Source: CAVXZE01 sp964615365
GTDB taxonomy: Bacteria; Myxococcota_A; UBA9160; UBA6930
DNA length: 64,000 bases
Reading direction: 5' to 3'
NCBI GenBank assembly: GCA_964615365.1
Contig: CAZTOU010000016.1
Coordinates: forward strand, 1 to 64,000
Shown here: positions 34,669-44,020 of the stretch, piece after piece
How positions within the stretch are numbered: the first letter of the stretch is position 1
Layout: every line of letters starts with the position of its first letter
Translations under genes and position numbers: made by a program
Notes under the pieces: model-generated
Told to the model about the DNA's origin: nothing
Seen by the model: the letters and a program-made list of their open reading frames with translations, nothing else
Database searches by the model: none

Positions 34669-35382
34669 ATGATACGGCTTCGCTCCTCTACAGTCGCGAC
34701 GGGGAGGTGGCGCGCAGTGCCGCGAGAGAGCCGGGCCGAGCGGAAGAAGCGGGCGCAGCGGATCGCCCGCGCGCTTCGGCGCGCCTATCCCGACGCCGAG
34801 TGCGCCCTGGACTTCGAGTCGCCCTTCCAGCTCCTGGTCGCCACGATTCTCTCGGCACAGTGCACCGACGAGATGGTGAACCAGGTGACCGCGGGGCTCT
34901 TCACCGACTACGGGAGCCCACAGGCGCTGGCCGACGCCGACCCCGCCAGAATCGAGAAGCTGGTGCACAGATCCGGCTTCTATCGCCAGAAGGCCAAGTC
35001 GATCCAGTCGGCATCCCGGGACATCGTGGAGAGGTTCGACGGAGAGGTGCCGCAAAGCCTGGAGGAGCTGGTGACCCTCCGCGGTGTCGCACGAAAGACG
35101 GCCAACCTGGTGCTGGGAACTGCCTTCAGGGTCCCCGGCCTCGCCGTCGACACCCACATGAAGCGGGTGAACCAGCGCCTGCGCATGACCTCCCAGGATG
35201 ACCCCGACAAGATCGAGCGCGATCTGATGGAGCTGATTCCGCGCAAGGAGTGGACCGACTACACCCACCGCGTGATCCAGCACGGGCGCGTCTGTTGCGA
35301 TGCGCGGCGTCCCCAGTGCGACGCTTGTCCGCTGCGGAGCGACTGCCCCCACCCCGGCGCAGCAAAGAGGCGCGCGAAATGA
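34669..35382 (+). CDS. nth: Endonuclease III
   Basis: This base-excision repair glycosylase and AP lyase removes oxidised pyrimidines. The helix-hairpin-helix is LRGVARKTANLVLG, the catalytic Lys precedes it in the helix before, and the Asp is in VDTHMKRV. The four-cysteine iron-sulfur loop lies at the C-terminus (CCDARRPQCDACPLRSDC). The true start may be GTG 34717, which has a GGGGAGG upstream and aligns better with known starts. It overlaps the Nudix gene as ATGA. Confidence 0.93.
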   Translation: MIRLRSSTVATGRWRAVPRESRAERKKRAQRIARALRRAYPDAECALDFESPFQLLVATILSAQCTDEMVNQVTAGLFTDYGSPQALADADPARIEKLVHRSGFYRQKAKSIQSASRDIVERFDGEVPQSLEELVTLRGVARKTANLVLGTAFRVPGLAVDTHMKRVNQRLRMTSQDDPDKIERDLMELIPRKEWTDYTHRVIQHGRVCCDARRPQCDACPLRSDCPHPGAAKRRAK

Positions 35383-35897
35383 AGCGGCGGGTCGCCTACC
35401 AGGGGCGCTCCATCACGGTCTGCGTCGAGGAGGCGGAGCTGCCCAACGGGCGCCGCGTGGATCTCGACGTGGTGCGCCACCCCGGAGCGGCCGCGGTGGT
35501 GCCCTTCGAGACCGATCGGGTGGTCCTCTTGATCCGCCAGTTCCGGCACGCGGCGGGGGGCACGATCTGGGAGGTCCCGGCCGGCAAGCTCGACGGCGAC
35601 CCCCCCGAGGTCTGCGCAGCCAAAGAGCTCGAGGAGGAGGCGGGGCGGCGGGCCGGTCGACTCGAGCGGCTCGGCTCGATCTATACCACCCCGGGATTCA
35701 CCGACGAGGTGATCCACCTCTTCGCCGCCTTCGACCTGGAGCCGATCCCACAGCGCCTCGAGGCCGACGAGGTGATCGAGGTGGTGCCCACGCCGATCGA
35801 GGAGGCGCTCGAGATGATCTGGCGGGGAGAGCTCCGCGACGGCAAGAGCGCCATCGCCCTGATCCATGCGGCTCGGCGGATCGGGCTTCTCCGTTGA
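35379..35897 (+). CDS. Nudix hydrolase (ADP-ribose pyrophosphatase-like)
   Basis: This Nudix enzyme cleaves a nucleoside diphosphate-X compound, most likely ADP-ribose. The Nudix box is GKLDGDPPEVCAAKELEEE and continues into AG, with the conserved glutamates. The N-terminal strands resemble NudF-type proteins (RRVDLDVVRHPGAAAVV). The 172-residue protein starts inside the nth stop and ends inside the next start, so the three genes form one operon. Confidence 0.9.
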   Translation: MKRRVAYQGRSITVCVEEAELPNGRRVDLDVVRHPGAAAVVPFETDRVVLLIRQFRHAAGGTIWEVPAGKLDGDPPEVCAAKELEEEAGRRAGRLERLGSIYTTPGFTDEVIHLFAAFDLEPIPQRLEADEVIEVVPTPIEEALEMIWRGELRDGKSAIALIHAARRIGLLR

Positions 35898-36826
35898 GGC
35901 TCGCCGTCGCCCTCGGCTGGCACTCGCTGGCCTTCGAGGAGCTGCTCGAGCTGGTGCGCCACGCCGAGTCGGCGGGATTCCGGGCGGCTTTCGTGGACGG
36001 GGACGTCTCTCAAATCCCGGGCCGCGGGGAGGGCGACGTCCTCGACGGATGGACCGTCACCGCGGCACTGCTGGCCAGGACGGAACGGATTCAGATCGGC
36101 TCGATCCGCCTGGTCCACCACTGGAACGCGGCGCGACTGGCCCAGGCCACCGCCACTCTGGAGCGCATCGCCCCGGGTCGGTTCCGCTTCCTGATCTCGA
36201 TTGGCGGGCAGGCGGCGGACCGGTGCTTCGGCCTCCCGTTTCCCTCCGCGCGGGAGCGCATCGCTTGGCTGAACGAGACTCTCTGGGCGCTTCGTCGGCT
36301 CTGGCAGGGCGACGAGGTGACCTTACGAGGGCGCCACGTACGCCTCGGTGGCGCTCGGATCCGGCCCTGCCCCCCGGCGGGGCGGCTGCCCATCGAGATC
36401 GCCGCCGCCCGTCCTCGAATGCTCGAGCTGGTCGCCACCCACGCCGACGTGTGGGACATCAACCTCCCGCCAATCGCCTCCTGCTGCCGGACCGCCGAAG
36501 AGATCCTGGCCGACGCCTGCCGACGCGAAGACCGCGATCCGGGCGAGATCCGCCGCTCCATGTGGATCTTCACCCGGCCCCATGGGAGTCCTTCGGATGC
36601 GGCGATCCGAGACGAGTACCGCAAACTCAACCCGTGGTTCCGGAGCATCCCCGAGGAGCAGCTCGGCGAGGCGATCGTGGCCGGCTCCCCCGCGGCGTGT
36701 CGGAGCCGGATCCGCGAGATCACCGAGAGCTGCCGCCTCGACCTGCCGGTCGCGGATCTCTCCGGCCTCTCTCATGACGCAGCGCGGCGCGCAATTGACG
36801 CCCTCGTTGACTCCGGTACCCGTTGA
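35894..36826 (+). CDS. Luciferase-like (F420-type) oxidoreductase
   Basis: This 310-residue protein has the luciferase-like (LLM) TIM barrel. Known members use F420 or FMN, and many bacterial relatives use F420 to reduce or oxidise small molecules. Barrel features include FLISIGGQ, the helix RIAWLNETLWALRRLWQG and the phosphate-binding stretch PIEIAAARP. It starts with TTG overlapping the Nudix stop. The substrate and the cofactor cannot be fixed from sequence alone. Confidence 0.85.
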   Translation: MRLAVALGWHSLAFEELLELVRHAESAGFRAAFVDGDVSQIPGRGEGDVLDGWTVTAALLARTERIQIGSIRLVHHWNAARLAQATATLERIAPGRFRFLISIGGQAADRCFGLPFPSARERIAWLNETLWALRRLWQGDEVTLRGRHVRLGGARIRPCPPAGRLPIEIAAARPRMLELVATHADVWDINLPPIASCCRTAEEILADACRREDRDPGEIRRSMWIFTRPHGSPSDAAIRDEYRKLNPWFRSIPEEQLGEAIVAGSPAACRSRIREITESCRLDLPVADLSGLSHDAARRAIDALVDSGTR

Positions 36827-36839
36827 AACTACGCTCTTC

Positions 36840-36874
36840 GGGTTAGCGGGATCCCGCGCCCGTCCCGCCAACCC
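36840..36874 (+). terminator. Hairpin after the nth-nudix-oxidoreductase operon
   Basis: GGGTTAGCGGGA pairs with TCCCGCCAACCC in 11 of 12 positions around an 11-base loop. It begins 14 bases after the operon's last stop. No T-tract follows, so it may slow rather than end transcription. Confidence 0.4.
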
Positions 36875-37004
36875 ACATTGCTGGAGGCGACGCCGAGGAC
36901 AGTTGTTGGGCACCCGGTGTCGCCCGAGCGAGTCCGGACGATCGACCAGAGACTGATTCGCACTCGGGGTCGTCGTAACTGGCTCAGCGTGGGAGGAGGC
37001 GAGT

Positions 37005-37769
37005 TTGCACGGACGGGGCTACCAGACGGTCAGGTTCGGACCGCCCGTCACTCCCAGCATCATCAAGTACCTGCTGATCGCGAATCTCGCGGTCTTCGTG
37101 GCCCAAACGCTCTTTCCGACTCTCTGGGTGCTGGGAGCCGCCACCCCCTACCTGTTCTGGCAGCAGGGGTTCCTCTGGCAGCCTTTCACCTACATGTGGC
37201 TTCACGCGCCAGTCAACGGCGGCGGCTTCATGCACATCGGCTTCAACATGCTGGCGTTGTGGATGTTCGGCTCCCCTATTGCCCTGCTTTGGGGTGAGAA
37301 GAAGTTCCTCCGCTTCTACCTGCTCTGCGGCCTGGGCGCCGGCTTCATCATCGTGGCGTGGCCCGCGTTGCTCGCGCTCTTCGGCGCGACGCCATCCGCC
37401 TACCAGATTCCAACGGTGGGCGCCTCGGGAGCCGTCTTCGGAGTGCTGCTCGCCTACTCGCTCACCTGGCCGGACCGCACCATCATGCTCCTCTTCCCCC
37501 CCATTCCCATCAAGGCGATCTACTTCATTCCGTTCATCCTGGTGCTGGGCTGGCTCAGCGGTGGCAACATCAGCCACACGGGTCACCTCGGCGGCGTTCT
37601 GGCCGGATGGCTGTTGCTGCGCCGGATGGGAACCACGGGGGGACTCACCTTCAAGTCGCTCCAGTACCGCTGGCGGCGTTACAAGATGCGCAGAAACCTC
37701 CGCTCCGTCCGCATGGAGGAGCTCCGCTCGCGGCAACGGCACGACGATGATCAAGGGCCCTACCACTAG
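37005..37769 (+). CDS. Rhomboid intramembrane serine protease
   Basis: This six-to-seven-helix membrane protease cuts substrates within or next to their membrane segments. The nucleophile is S141 in GASGAVFG and the partner is H194 in HTGHLGG. The oxyanion-side HIGFNML pattern (H77, N81) is also present. The last 55 residues form a basic cytosolic tail. It starts at TTG 37005. It is a candidate processor of the C-terminal sorting tails found elsewhere in this window, though it is not adjacent to them. Confidence 0.9.
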   Translation: MHGRGYQTVRFGPPVTPSIIKYLLIANLAVFVAQTLFPTLWVLGAATPYLFWQQGFLWQPFTYMWLHAPVNGGGFMHIGFNMLALWMFGSPIALLWGEKKFLRFYLLCGLGAGFIIVAWPALLALFGATPSAYQIPTVGASGAVFGVLLAYSLTWPDRTIMLLFPPIPIKAIYFIPFILVLGWLSGGNISHTGHLGGVLAGWLLLRRMGTTGGLTFKSLQYRWRRYKMRRNLRSVRMEELRSRQRHDDDQGPYH

Positions 37770-37832
37770 GAGGGCCTAGAGGAAGTCCATGCAGGAAGGC
37801 AGCTGCACACTCGTGACGGGGAAGACGACCTC

Positions 37833-38720
37833 TTGAGGCGCCATTCCGCGGAAAGAGACTGCAACGGTGGTCGCGGGGGCATCGGAAGATTCCTCGAGAC
37901 CCTGTTCGCTGGAATCCCCTGGAGCGAGCGCGCCGAGCAGACCGAGACGATTGAGCTTCCCCGCCCTCCCGGGGGGAACCTCCGCATCGACAACGCCAAC
38001 GGCCGCACTCGCATCGTCGGCGAAGAACGGAGCGACATCGAGATCCAGCTCAGCAAGGCCGCTCGAGCGGAGTCCGAGGAGCAGGCGCAGGAGCTGCTCC
38101 GCGCGATCCGCGTGGTGTCCACCGAGGACGCCGCCGGAGACATGACTCTCGACGTCGAGATCCCCGGCCGCTGGAACCGGCGCGGACGCGTCGACATGGA
38201 GCTGCACATCCCCCGCGAGCTCAAGGTCGAGGTGACCGCCGCCAATGGGAAGATCTGCGTGCAAGGTCTCCGGGGCGGGGTCCGTGCCCGTTCCAGTAAC
38301 GGTGCGGTGCGCATCGAGGACGTGGTCGGCGACGTGGAGATCCACACCTCCAACGCCAAGGTCGCGACGATCTGCACCTGCGGCCACGTGGCGGCCCGCT
38401 CCAGCAACGGAAAGATCGAGCTCGAGAATCATCGCGGCTCGGTCGATGCAGCCACCTCGAACGGGACCATCCACTGCGAGCTCGAGGACCTCGGGAAATC
38501 CGGGGTCGTCCTGTCGACCAGCAACGGACGCATCATCCTCGATCTCCCCGAAGACGCCGACGGCGACGTCGACGTCCGCGTGGACAACGGACTGATCCGC
38601 AACGCCAGGGAGCTCGACCCCCCCTCCCGAGAACGCAGCGGACGGATGAAGGGGACGCTCGGGCGCGGAGGCATTCCGATCCGGCTCCGCGCGTCCAACG
38701 GCACCATCTCGATTCGTTGA
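37833..38720 (+). CDS. DUF4097-family beta-repeat protein
   Basis: This 295-residue protein is built from about nine short strand-turn repeats, most centred on Asn-Gly (NANGRTRI, SSNGAVRI, SSNGKIEL, TSNGRIIL, ASNGTISI). They are typical of DUF4097 beta-helical proteins. No signal peptide is obvious, so it may act in the cytoplasm or be attached to a membrane. The start at 37833 is TTG; its N-terminal 40 residues are not part of the repeat fold and may be wrongly included. Function unknown. Confidence 0.75.
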   Translation: MRRHSAERDCNGGRGGIGRFLETLFAGIPWSERAEQTETIELPRPPGGNLRIDNANGRTRIVGEERSDIEIQLSKAARAESEEQAQELLRAIRVVSTEDAAGDMTLDVEIPGRWNRRGRVDMELHIPRELKVEVTAANGKICVQGLRGGVRARSSNGAVRIEDVVGDVEIHTSNAKVATICTCGHVAARSSNGKIELENHRGSVDAATSNGTIHCELEDLGKSGVVLSTSNGRIILDLPEDADGDVDVRVDNGLIRNARELDPPSRERSGRMKGTLGRGGIPIRLRASNGTISIR

Positions 38721-38742
38721 GGCGATCGGATCCCGCGCCGCC

Positions 38743-39234
38743 TTACCCGCCGAGTGCGACGATCTCGGAGGAGATTCCGTCGCTGCCGACCCGCAGCCGA
38801 CCGACGGATCGCTGTCGGCCCAGACCCGGCGGACCCGAGTAGCCGGGATTGAAGTAGAGTCGGCCGTTTCGTCGGGTGTTGTCCGCCACGTGGGTGTGTC
38901 CGTAGACGAGCACGTGGGGATCCCACTCGCCGATCTCCCGCTCCACCTTGGGGTGTACGCTTCCCCAGTTGTCGTACCAGTGGCACAGCAGCAGGCGCGC
39001 GCCGGCCACCTCGACCCGCTGCTCCCAGGGGTAGCGACCGGCGAGGTCCGGATCTCCGTTGCCGACCACCGCCACCACCGGCGCCACGGCGCGGAGTCGA
39101 TCGAGGAGCGATTCGCCACCGATGTCGCCGGCGTGCAGGATCAGCTCCGCATCGGAGAGGACCTCGAGGGTTTCATCGCAGAGGTGCCCGTGGCTGTCTG
39201 CCAGCACGCAGACGCGAAGCTGCGCCCCACTCAC
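38743..39234 (-). CDS. YfcE-type metallophosphoesterase
   Basis: This 163-residue phosphodiesterase has the calcineurin-like metal motifs: LADSHGH, HAGDIGG, GNGD, LCHWYD and YGHTH. It belongs to the YfcE/MJ0936 group of small enzymes with two metal ions. The His in the fourth motif is followed by Trp-Tyr rather than Gly-His, which is mildly unusual. It overlaps gspB by four bases and is the last gene of a three-gene unit. Confidence 0.88.
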   Translation of the reverse strand: MSGAQLRVCVLADSHGHLCDETLEVLSDAELILHAGDIGGESLLDRLRAVAPVVAVVGNGDPDLAGRYPWEQRVEVAGARLLLCHWYDNWGSVHPKVEREIGEWDPHVLVYGHTHVADNTRRNGRLYFNPGYSGPPGLGRQRSVGRLRVGSDGISSEIVALGG

Positions 39235-39998
39235 CGCCCGCCGCCGACCTTGCGATGGAGCTTCTCTCCGCCGTGCAGGAAGAGGACGCCGGAGGGCTTG
39301 ATCTCGGCGACCACCAGGGTCCCCACCGCATCGCCCTCGTGGAGCTCGAGCGTTCCCTCGTGACCTTCCACCTCGATCCGTGCCACCCGGCGCGCGGGGG
39401 TCGGATGCCAGATGGTCTTCTCGACCGTCACCTTCGGCGGGCGAACCGTCGCGACGCGGGCGGGCGCGGGTGCGGGCGGCGCCGGTGCGGGGCGCGAGGG
39501 CTGGACCTCTGGCTCGGCCGCCGGAGGCGGAGACACGGCGGCAGCCGGGAGGGGCTCCGCGATCCGCTCGGAAGGCGCCGGCGTCTTCGCGAGCCAGCCA
39601 GGCGGTGGCGCCGCGACCTCCTCGGGTGGCGGTGAGACCTCGACCCGCTCCACTGGCGGGGTGGGGTGGGCCGCGGCGATCTGCTCCTCGCTCCTCGGCG
39701 CGGGCTGGTGCGCCGGCCGGGAAGAGATCTCGGAGACCGGCTCGGGAGGCGCGGCGACCGCGGGCGGCAGCTGCGCGGTGGGCTTCGAGACCTCCTCGGA
39801 GGGGATCATTCGCCAGATAAAGAACCCGAACAGGAGCACGGCGAGCAGTGAGATGATACCGAGCCGCCAGTAGCCTCTTCGCTCCCGCACCAGGGGTTCG
39901 CCCGGGCGAACCACGCCCTCGCGAAGCCCGCCCATCTCGCCGCCATCGGCGCCCGTCTCTCCCTCGACGCGCTGAAGCGCCCGGAGAATCGTGCTCAC
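39231..39998 (-). CDS. gspB: GspB-like general secretion protein
   Basis: This 255-residue protein has a short cytosolic start, one transmembrane segment near residues 43-62 (LGIISLLAVLLFGFFIWRM), a long Pro/Ala-rich periplasmic linker and a small C-terminal domain (IEVEGHEGTLELHEGDAV). That order matches GspB/PulB, partner of the ATPase GspA in type II secretion assembly. GTG 39998 overlaps the gspA stop. Confidence 0.8.
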   Translation of the reverse strand: MSTILRALQRVEGETGADGGEMGGLREGVVRPGEPLVRERRGYWRLGIISLLAVLLFGFFIWRMIPSEEVSKPTAQLPPAVAAPPEPVSEISSRPAHQPAPRSEEQIAAAHPTPPVERVEVSPPPEEVAAPPPGWLAKTPAPSERIAEPLPAAAVSPPPAAEPEVQPSRPAPAPPAPAPARVATVRPPKVTVEKTIWHPTPARRVARIEVEGHEGTLELHEGDAVGTLVVAEIKPSGVLFLHGGEKLHRKVGGGR

Positions 39999-41866
39999 CC
40001 GGTCTCCTCGTCGAGTGGCCTGAGTCGCGGAACTCGGTAGTCCCCGAGCCGCTCGTAGAGCCTCATCTTCGTCACCCGCCCCACCGTGCCGTCCACGCCG
40101 ACCCGCAGGCTCGCCTGGAAAGCGCGCACCCCTGCGATGGTGGCGGCGTCGAACTCCCCGGTCGGGGCGCCGGTGTAGAAGCCCAGACGGCCGAGCACCA
40201 GCTGGAGCCAAACCACCGGATCGCCATCGAGCGGCGGCCGAAGGATCTCGGGCAGCTCCTCGAAATCTCGCCAGGCGACCCAGGCCTCGCCACCCCAGTA
40301 CCGCTCCACCTCGGCGAGCGGGAAGCGCAGCGGCCGGCCGTCGCGGATCCCGGCGAGCAGCGCGTCTCCGCCTTCGAGCCCTCCGAGCAACACGAAGCGC
40401 GGCATTCCGTCGAGCGCAGAGAGCTCGAGGATCACCGGATAGTTGAACTGCTGGAGCGTTGCGATGGACGCTCCGCTGAGCTGCAGGACCGCCAGCCCTC
40501 TGCTCTCCAGGATCTCGAGCGCCTGGCCGAGGGACATGAGCTCGGTCACCGTCGGAGCCTCCTCCCAGGTGGCGAGCAGTGCGTTCAGCGAGCCGGCGGT
40601 GGTGACTGCCGGAGAGCTCCGCGCGAGCAGGGTGGCCAGATCGGCGGGAGGCAGCGCGACGCTCGGGTCCTCCGCCGGAGGCGGAATCGCCGCGACCTCG
40701 ATCGGCTCCACTTCCAGCTCGAGAGAGTCCGCGCTCTCTTCTCTCGCCGCCCTCGATGCATCCCGGGGCGGTGCGACCTCCTCGGCGAAGGTCTCGTCGG
40801 GAGCCCTGGGGCTCCCAAGGGCGGGCAGAACCGGCCCGGCTCCCACGTCCGGCGGCGAGGCGCCGAGCTGCGGGGGAGGCGCGGAAACCGCAGGGGGCGG
40901 CGAGGAGAGTTCGATGCCGCCAGGGCCGCTCAAGCTCTGCCAGAACAGGCCGGCGAGGAGCCCGATCCCGAGCAGGAAGGCCGCCGGGACCGCCCGCCGA
41001 AGCGGCGGCGGAAGAATCCGATCGAAGCGGCTGGACGTCGCGGACGTGGGGAGGCCGCGGGCACCGCCGCGAAGCTCCTTCTCCGTCTGCGTCACCAGCC
41101 CCAGGCCGATGCCCTTCGCACCTGCGGCGTAGCCGGCCAGAAGCGCCCGGTCACAGAGGAGATTGATGATCCGGGGGATCCCCTGGGAGCGCCGATGGAT
41201 CTCGCGCAGGGCGAGCTCCGTGAAGAGATCTCGCGGCGCGCCGGCAGCGATGCGGAGTCGATGGCGCACGTACTCCCGCGTCTCGAGGGTCGAGAGCGGA
41301 GCGAGACGCCAGCGCACGCTGATCCGCTGGCACAGCTGCCGCAAGCTCGGCTGCTCGAGGATGGTATCGAGCTCCGGCTGACCGATCAGGATGATCTGGA
41401 TCAGCTTCGCCGTGTTGGTCTCCAGGTTGGAGAGCAACCGCACCTGTTCGAGGGCATCCGGAGCGAGGTTCTGCGCCTCGTCGACGATCAGCAGCACGCG
41501 GTGGTCTTCCTGCCGCTTGGCCAGCAGGAAGCGATTCAGATGTTCGGTGAGCTCGCGACGAGTGCGGTCTCCGGTCTCGAGACCCAGCTCGGCGCTGATC
41601 GCCTGGAGAAGCTCGAGTGCGGAGAGCTGGGGGTTGAAGATGAATGCGACCTCGGTCCCGGGCTCGATGCGCTGTAGCATCGTTCGACACAGAGTCGTCT
41701 TTCCGGTCCCGACCTCCCCGGTGATGGCGATGAACCCCTCGCCCTGCTCGATCCCGTAGAGCAGGTGAGCCAGGGCCTCTCGGTGGGAATCGGCCAGGTA
41801 CAGGTAGCGAGGGTCGGGACTCAGCGAGAACGGCTTTTCGCGCAGCCCGTAGAACTGGGTATACAT
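39995..41866 (-). CDS. gspA: GspA/ExeA-like ATPase with peptidoglycan-binding domain
   Basis: This protein is thought to open peptidoglycan for the type II secretin. The cytosolic AAA domain has a Walker A (GEVGTGKTT) near residue 50 and a Walker B (VLLIVDEAQNL). One transmembrane segment lies near residues 290-312 (AVPAAFLLGIGLLAGLFWQS). The C-terminal periplasmic part ends with a peptidoglycan_binding_1 repeat (LQLVLGRLGFYTGAPTGEFD). At 623 residues it is larger than typical ExeA. It is the first gene of the operon. Confidence 0.9.
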   Translation of the reverse strand: MYTQFYGLREKPFSLSPDPRYLYLADSHREALAHLLYGIEQGEGFIAITGEVGTGKTTLCRTMLQRIEPGTEVAFIFNPQLSALELLQAISAELGLETGDRTRRELTEHLNRFLLAKRQEDHRVLLIVDEAQNLAPDALEQVRLLSNLETNTAKLIQIILIGQPELDTILEQPSLRQLCQRISVRWRLAPLSTLETREYVRHRLRIAAGAPRDLFTELALREIHRRSQGIPRIINLLCDRALLAGYAAGAKGIGLGLVTQTEKELRGGARGLPTSATSSRFDRILPPPLRRAVPAAFLLGIGLLAGLFWQSLSGPGGIELSSPPPAVSAPPPQLGASPPDVGAGPVLPALGSPRAPDETFAEEVAPPRDASRAAREESADSLELEVEPIEVAAIPPPAEDPSVALPPADLATLLARSSPAVTTAGSLNALLATWEEAPTVTELMSLGQALEILESRGLAVLQLSGASIATLQQFNYPVILELSALDGMPRFVLLGGLEGGDALLAGIRDGRPLRFPLAEVERYWGGEAWVAWRDFEELPEILRPPLDGDPVVWLQLVLGRLGFYTGAPTGEFDAATIAGVRAFQASLRVGVDGTVGRVTKMRLYERLGDYRVPRLRPLDEETG

Positions 41867-41868
41867 CG

Positions 41869-42762
41869 GTGGGCAGGTCCTGGGATGTAGCTAAGCTCCT
41901 GAAACGGAAAGAGTATCAATTGGTAGAGCCCTCGAACACAGTGATCGGCGTGGATGCGGGCGCGACGCTGGTGAAGATCGCGACGCGATCCCCGGAGGGG
42001 ACACTCAGCTACGAGCTGGCGCCGGCGATGGCGCTCTCGGAGGTGGTGGAGACGATCGAGGCCGCGGGACCCGAGAGGGTGGGTCTCACCGGAGGCGGCG
42101 CGTCGAAGCTCGAGCAGCAGCTCGGCCTTCCGACGCTACGCGTCAATGAGTTCGCCGCCTGGGGCAACGGCGCCGCCGAGCTGCTCGAGGGTCTCGCGCT
42201 GGGCTTCGCGAGGCGATACCTGCTGGTTTCGCTGGGGACGGGAACCTCGGTGATGCTGGTGGACGGCATGGCGGTGAATCGGATCGGCGGAACCGCCCTG
42301 GGAGGCGGAACGGTGGTGGGACTCGGCGCAGCCTTGCTGGATCGCTCCGACTTCTCCGAGATCGCGGCCCTGGCCGAGAACGGCGATCGGAGAAGGGTGG
42401 ATCTGCTGGTCTCGGACATCTACCGACCCGGGGAGATCCCCCTGCTCGGAGATCTGACCGCAGCGAGCTTCGGCAAGCTGGCGCGACTGGACGGTGAGCG
42501 CGAAAAGGCGGCACCCGAGGATCTCGCCCACGCGGTGATGGGACTGGTGGGAGAGAACGTGGCCTTGATCTGCGCGGGTCTGGGAGCCGCCCACCAGGTC
42601 GACCGGGTGGTGTTCGGAGGCTCGACGCTGCGGAAGAACCGCACGCTTCGGGAGGTGCTGAAGCTGATCACCTCCGCACTGGGTCCCGAGGCGGTCTTCC
42701 TCCCGGACGGCGAGTTCGCGGGCGCGCTCGGCGCTCTCCGTCTGGCCTGCGACCGGAGCTAG
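41869..42762 (+). CDS. Type II pantothenate kinase-like protein
   Basis: This ASKHA-fold kinase is predicted to phosphorylate pantothenate, the first step of coenzyme A synthesis. It has VIGVDAGATLVKIA, the GTGTS phosphate segment and VNRIGGTALGGGTVVGLG. It resembles the staphylococcal and eukaryotic type II enzymes rather than CoaA or CoaX. The GTG at 41869 is only two bases from the divergent gspA start, so a later start near 41920 or 41941 is likely. It is unusual for a Gram-negative. Confidence 0.75.
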   Translation: MGRSWDVAKLLKRKEYQLVEPSNTVIGVDAGATLVKIATRSPEGTLSYELAPAMALSEVVETIEAAGPERVGLTGGGASKLEQQLGLPTLRVNEFAAWGNGAAELLEGLALGFARRYLLVSLGTGTSVMLVDGMAVNRIGGTALGGGTVVGLGAALLDRSDFSEIAALAENGDRRRVDLLVSDIYRPGEIPLLGDLTAASFGKLARLDGEREKAAPEDLAHAVMGLVGENVALICAGLGAAHQVDRVVFGGSTLRKNRTLREVLKLITSALGPEAVFLPDGEFAGALGALRLACDRS

Positions 42763-42772
42763 CCACGGGGGC

Positions 42773-44020
42773 TCAGGTCTTGGGGACCGGCTCGGTCGGC
42801 TCCTCGTTGCTGCGCGAGAGATCACGCAGCACCCGCTGAGTTCGCGCGATGGCGGCGCGCTGCACGCGCAGCTCCTCGGTCTGGGCCGCCACCTGCCGCG
42901 AGAGACGGTCGCTCACATCGACCACCTCCTCCAGGCGTTGCTCCAAGCGGGAGAACCGCTCTTCGGCCTCCGGGCTCGCGCCGGAACCCGGAGAGGGCTC
43001 GACGGCTGGCGGGGCTTCCGGAGCCTCTTCCGGAGCCGTCACCGGCGATTCGCCCTGCGCCTCCTCCGACGGCTCGGTCGCCTCCTCCGGCTCATCGAAG
43101 AGCGAGGCCTCCCCGACGACCTCACCCTCCGCGGCCGCGTCGCCCACCTCCTCCTCATCGGGCTGCGCTGCGGCCTCGGACTGCTCGTCGACGGAGAAGG
43201 GCTCCCCCGCGGCGAAGGGCGTGATCGGCTCCTCCGCCCCCGCAGCGCCTCGGTGGCGCATGATGACGAAGGCGAGAACGAAGGCGAGGACCAGGGCGAG
43301 CACGGCGCCGAGAACGAGCGGCTGGTTGAGCGGAGCGGGCAGCCCGTCCAGAGTGCCCTTCTCCGCCGCCGGAGACGGAGGGACGGCGACGCGCGCCGGC
43401 GGCCTCGCGCGCTGCGGCGGTGTGGGCGCCGGCGTCCTCACCTCTTCCTCGACGTCCACCACCGCTCCCGGATCCGGCTCCGGGACAGCGGTGGGGGCGG
43501 CTGCTTCCACCCCTCCCGCATCGGTCTCCTCGGCGGCGGGCGCCGCCGGTTCGGGGGTCGCTTCCGCCGCGGGCTCGGGGCTCGGAGCCGGCGGAGCGGG
43601 GGCCTCCGGCGTCGCCGCGGTCTCGGGCGCCGCACGCAGGTCCAGAACCACGCGATCCGGCTCGCGGAGGACGAGCTTCTTCACCTCCACCGGACCACGT
43701 AGGGCGATGTGAATCCGGCTGGAGCCGGCATCGGCGGACTTCACCCGCACCCACCGGAGGTGCGCGCTCCTCGCCGAAGCGACCATCTTCTCGCCACTTC
43801 CGGCGGCGAGGCGAAGAACCAGCTCCTCGCTTCCGGAAGACTCGATCTCGCAGGAAACTGCGGCGTCGCTCTCCAGGACGACGCGGGTGTACTCGTCGTG
43901 CACTCCGATCCGCACGTCGACCAGGTTCGCAGCGCTCCCTGGAAGAGCCGCGAGAAACACGACTGCGGCTCCGAGAATGAAGAAAAGCCCTCTCGATTTC
44001 TGCACGGTGGACTGGCTCAC
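42773..44020 (-). CDS. AMIN-domain membrane protein with cytosolic coiled coil
   Basis: This 415-residue protein has a signal-anchor, an AMIN domain (residues about 32-130) that binds peptidoglycan in the periplasm, a long Pro/Ala/Glu linker, a second membrane segment (LGAVLALVLAFVLAFVIM) and an acidic cytosolic region ending in a coiled coil (RLEQRLEEVVDVSDRLSRQV). It therefore spans the inner membrane with domains on both sides. GTG 44020 overlaps the preceding gene by four bases. It may link wall position to cytosolic partners. Confidence 0.75.
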   Translation of the reverse strand: MSQSTVQKSRGLFFILGAAVVFLAALPGSAANLVDVRIGVHDEYTRVVLESDAAVSCEIESSGSEELVLRLAAGSGEKMVASARSAHLRWVRVKSADAGSSRIHIALRGPVEVKKLVLREPDRVVLDLRAAPETAATPEAPAPPAPSPEPAAEATPEPAAPAAEETDAGGVEAAAPTAVPEPDPGAVVDVEEEVRTPAPTPPQRARPPARVAVPPSPAAEKGTLDGLPAPLNQPLVLGAVLALVLAFVLAFVIMRHRGAAGAEEPITPFAAGEPFSVDEQSEAAAQPDEEEVGDAAAEGEVVGEASLFDEPEEATEPSEEAQGESPVTAPEEAPEAPPAVEPSPGSGASPEAEERFSRLEQRLEEVVDVSDRLSRQVAAQTEELRVQRAAIARTQRVLRDLSRSNEEPTEPVPKT

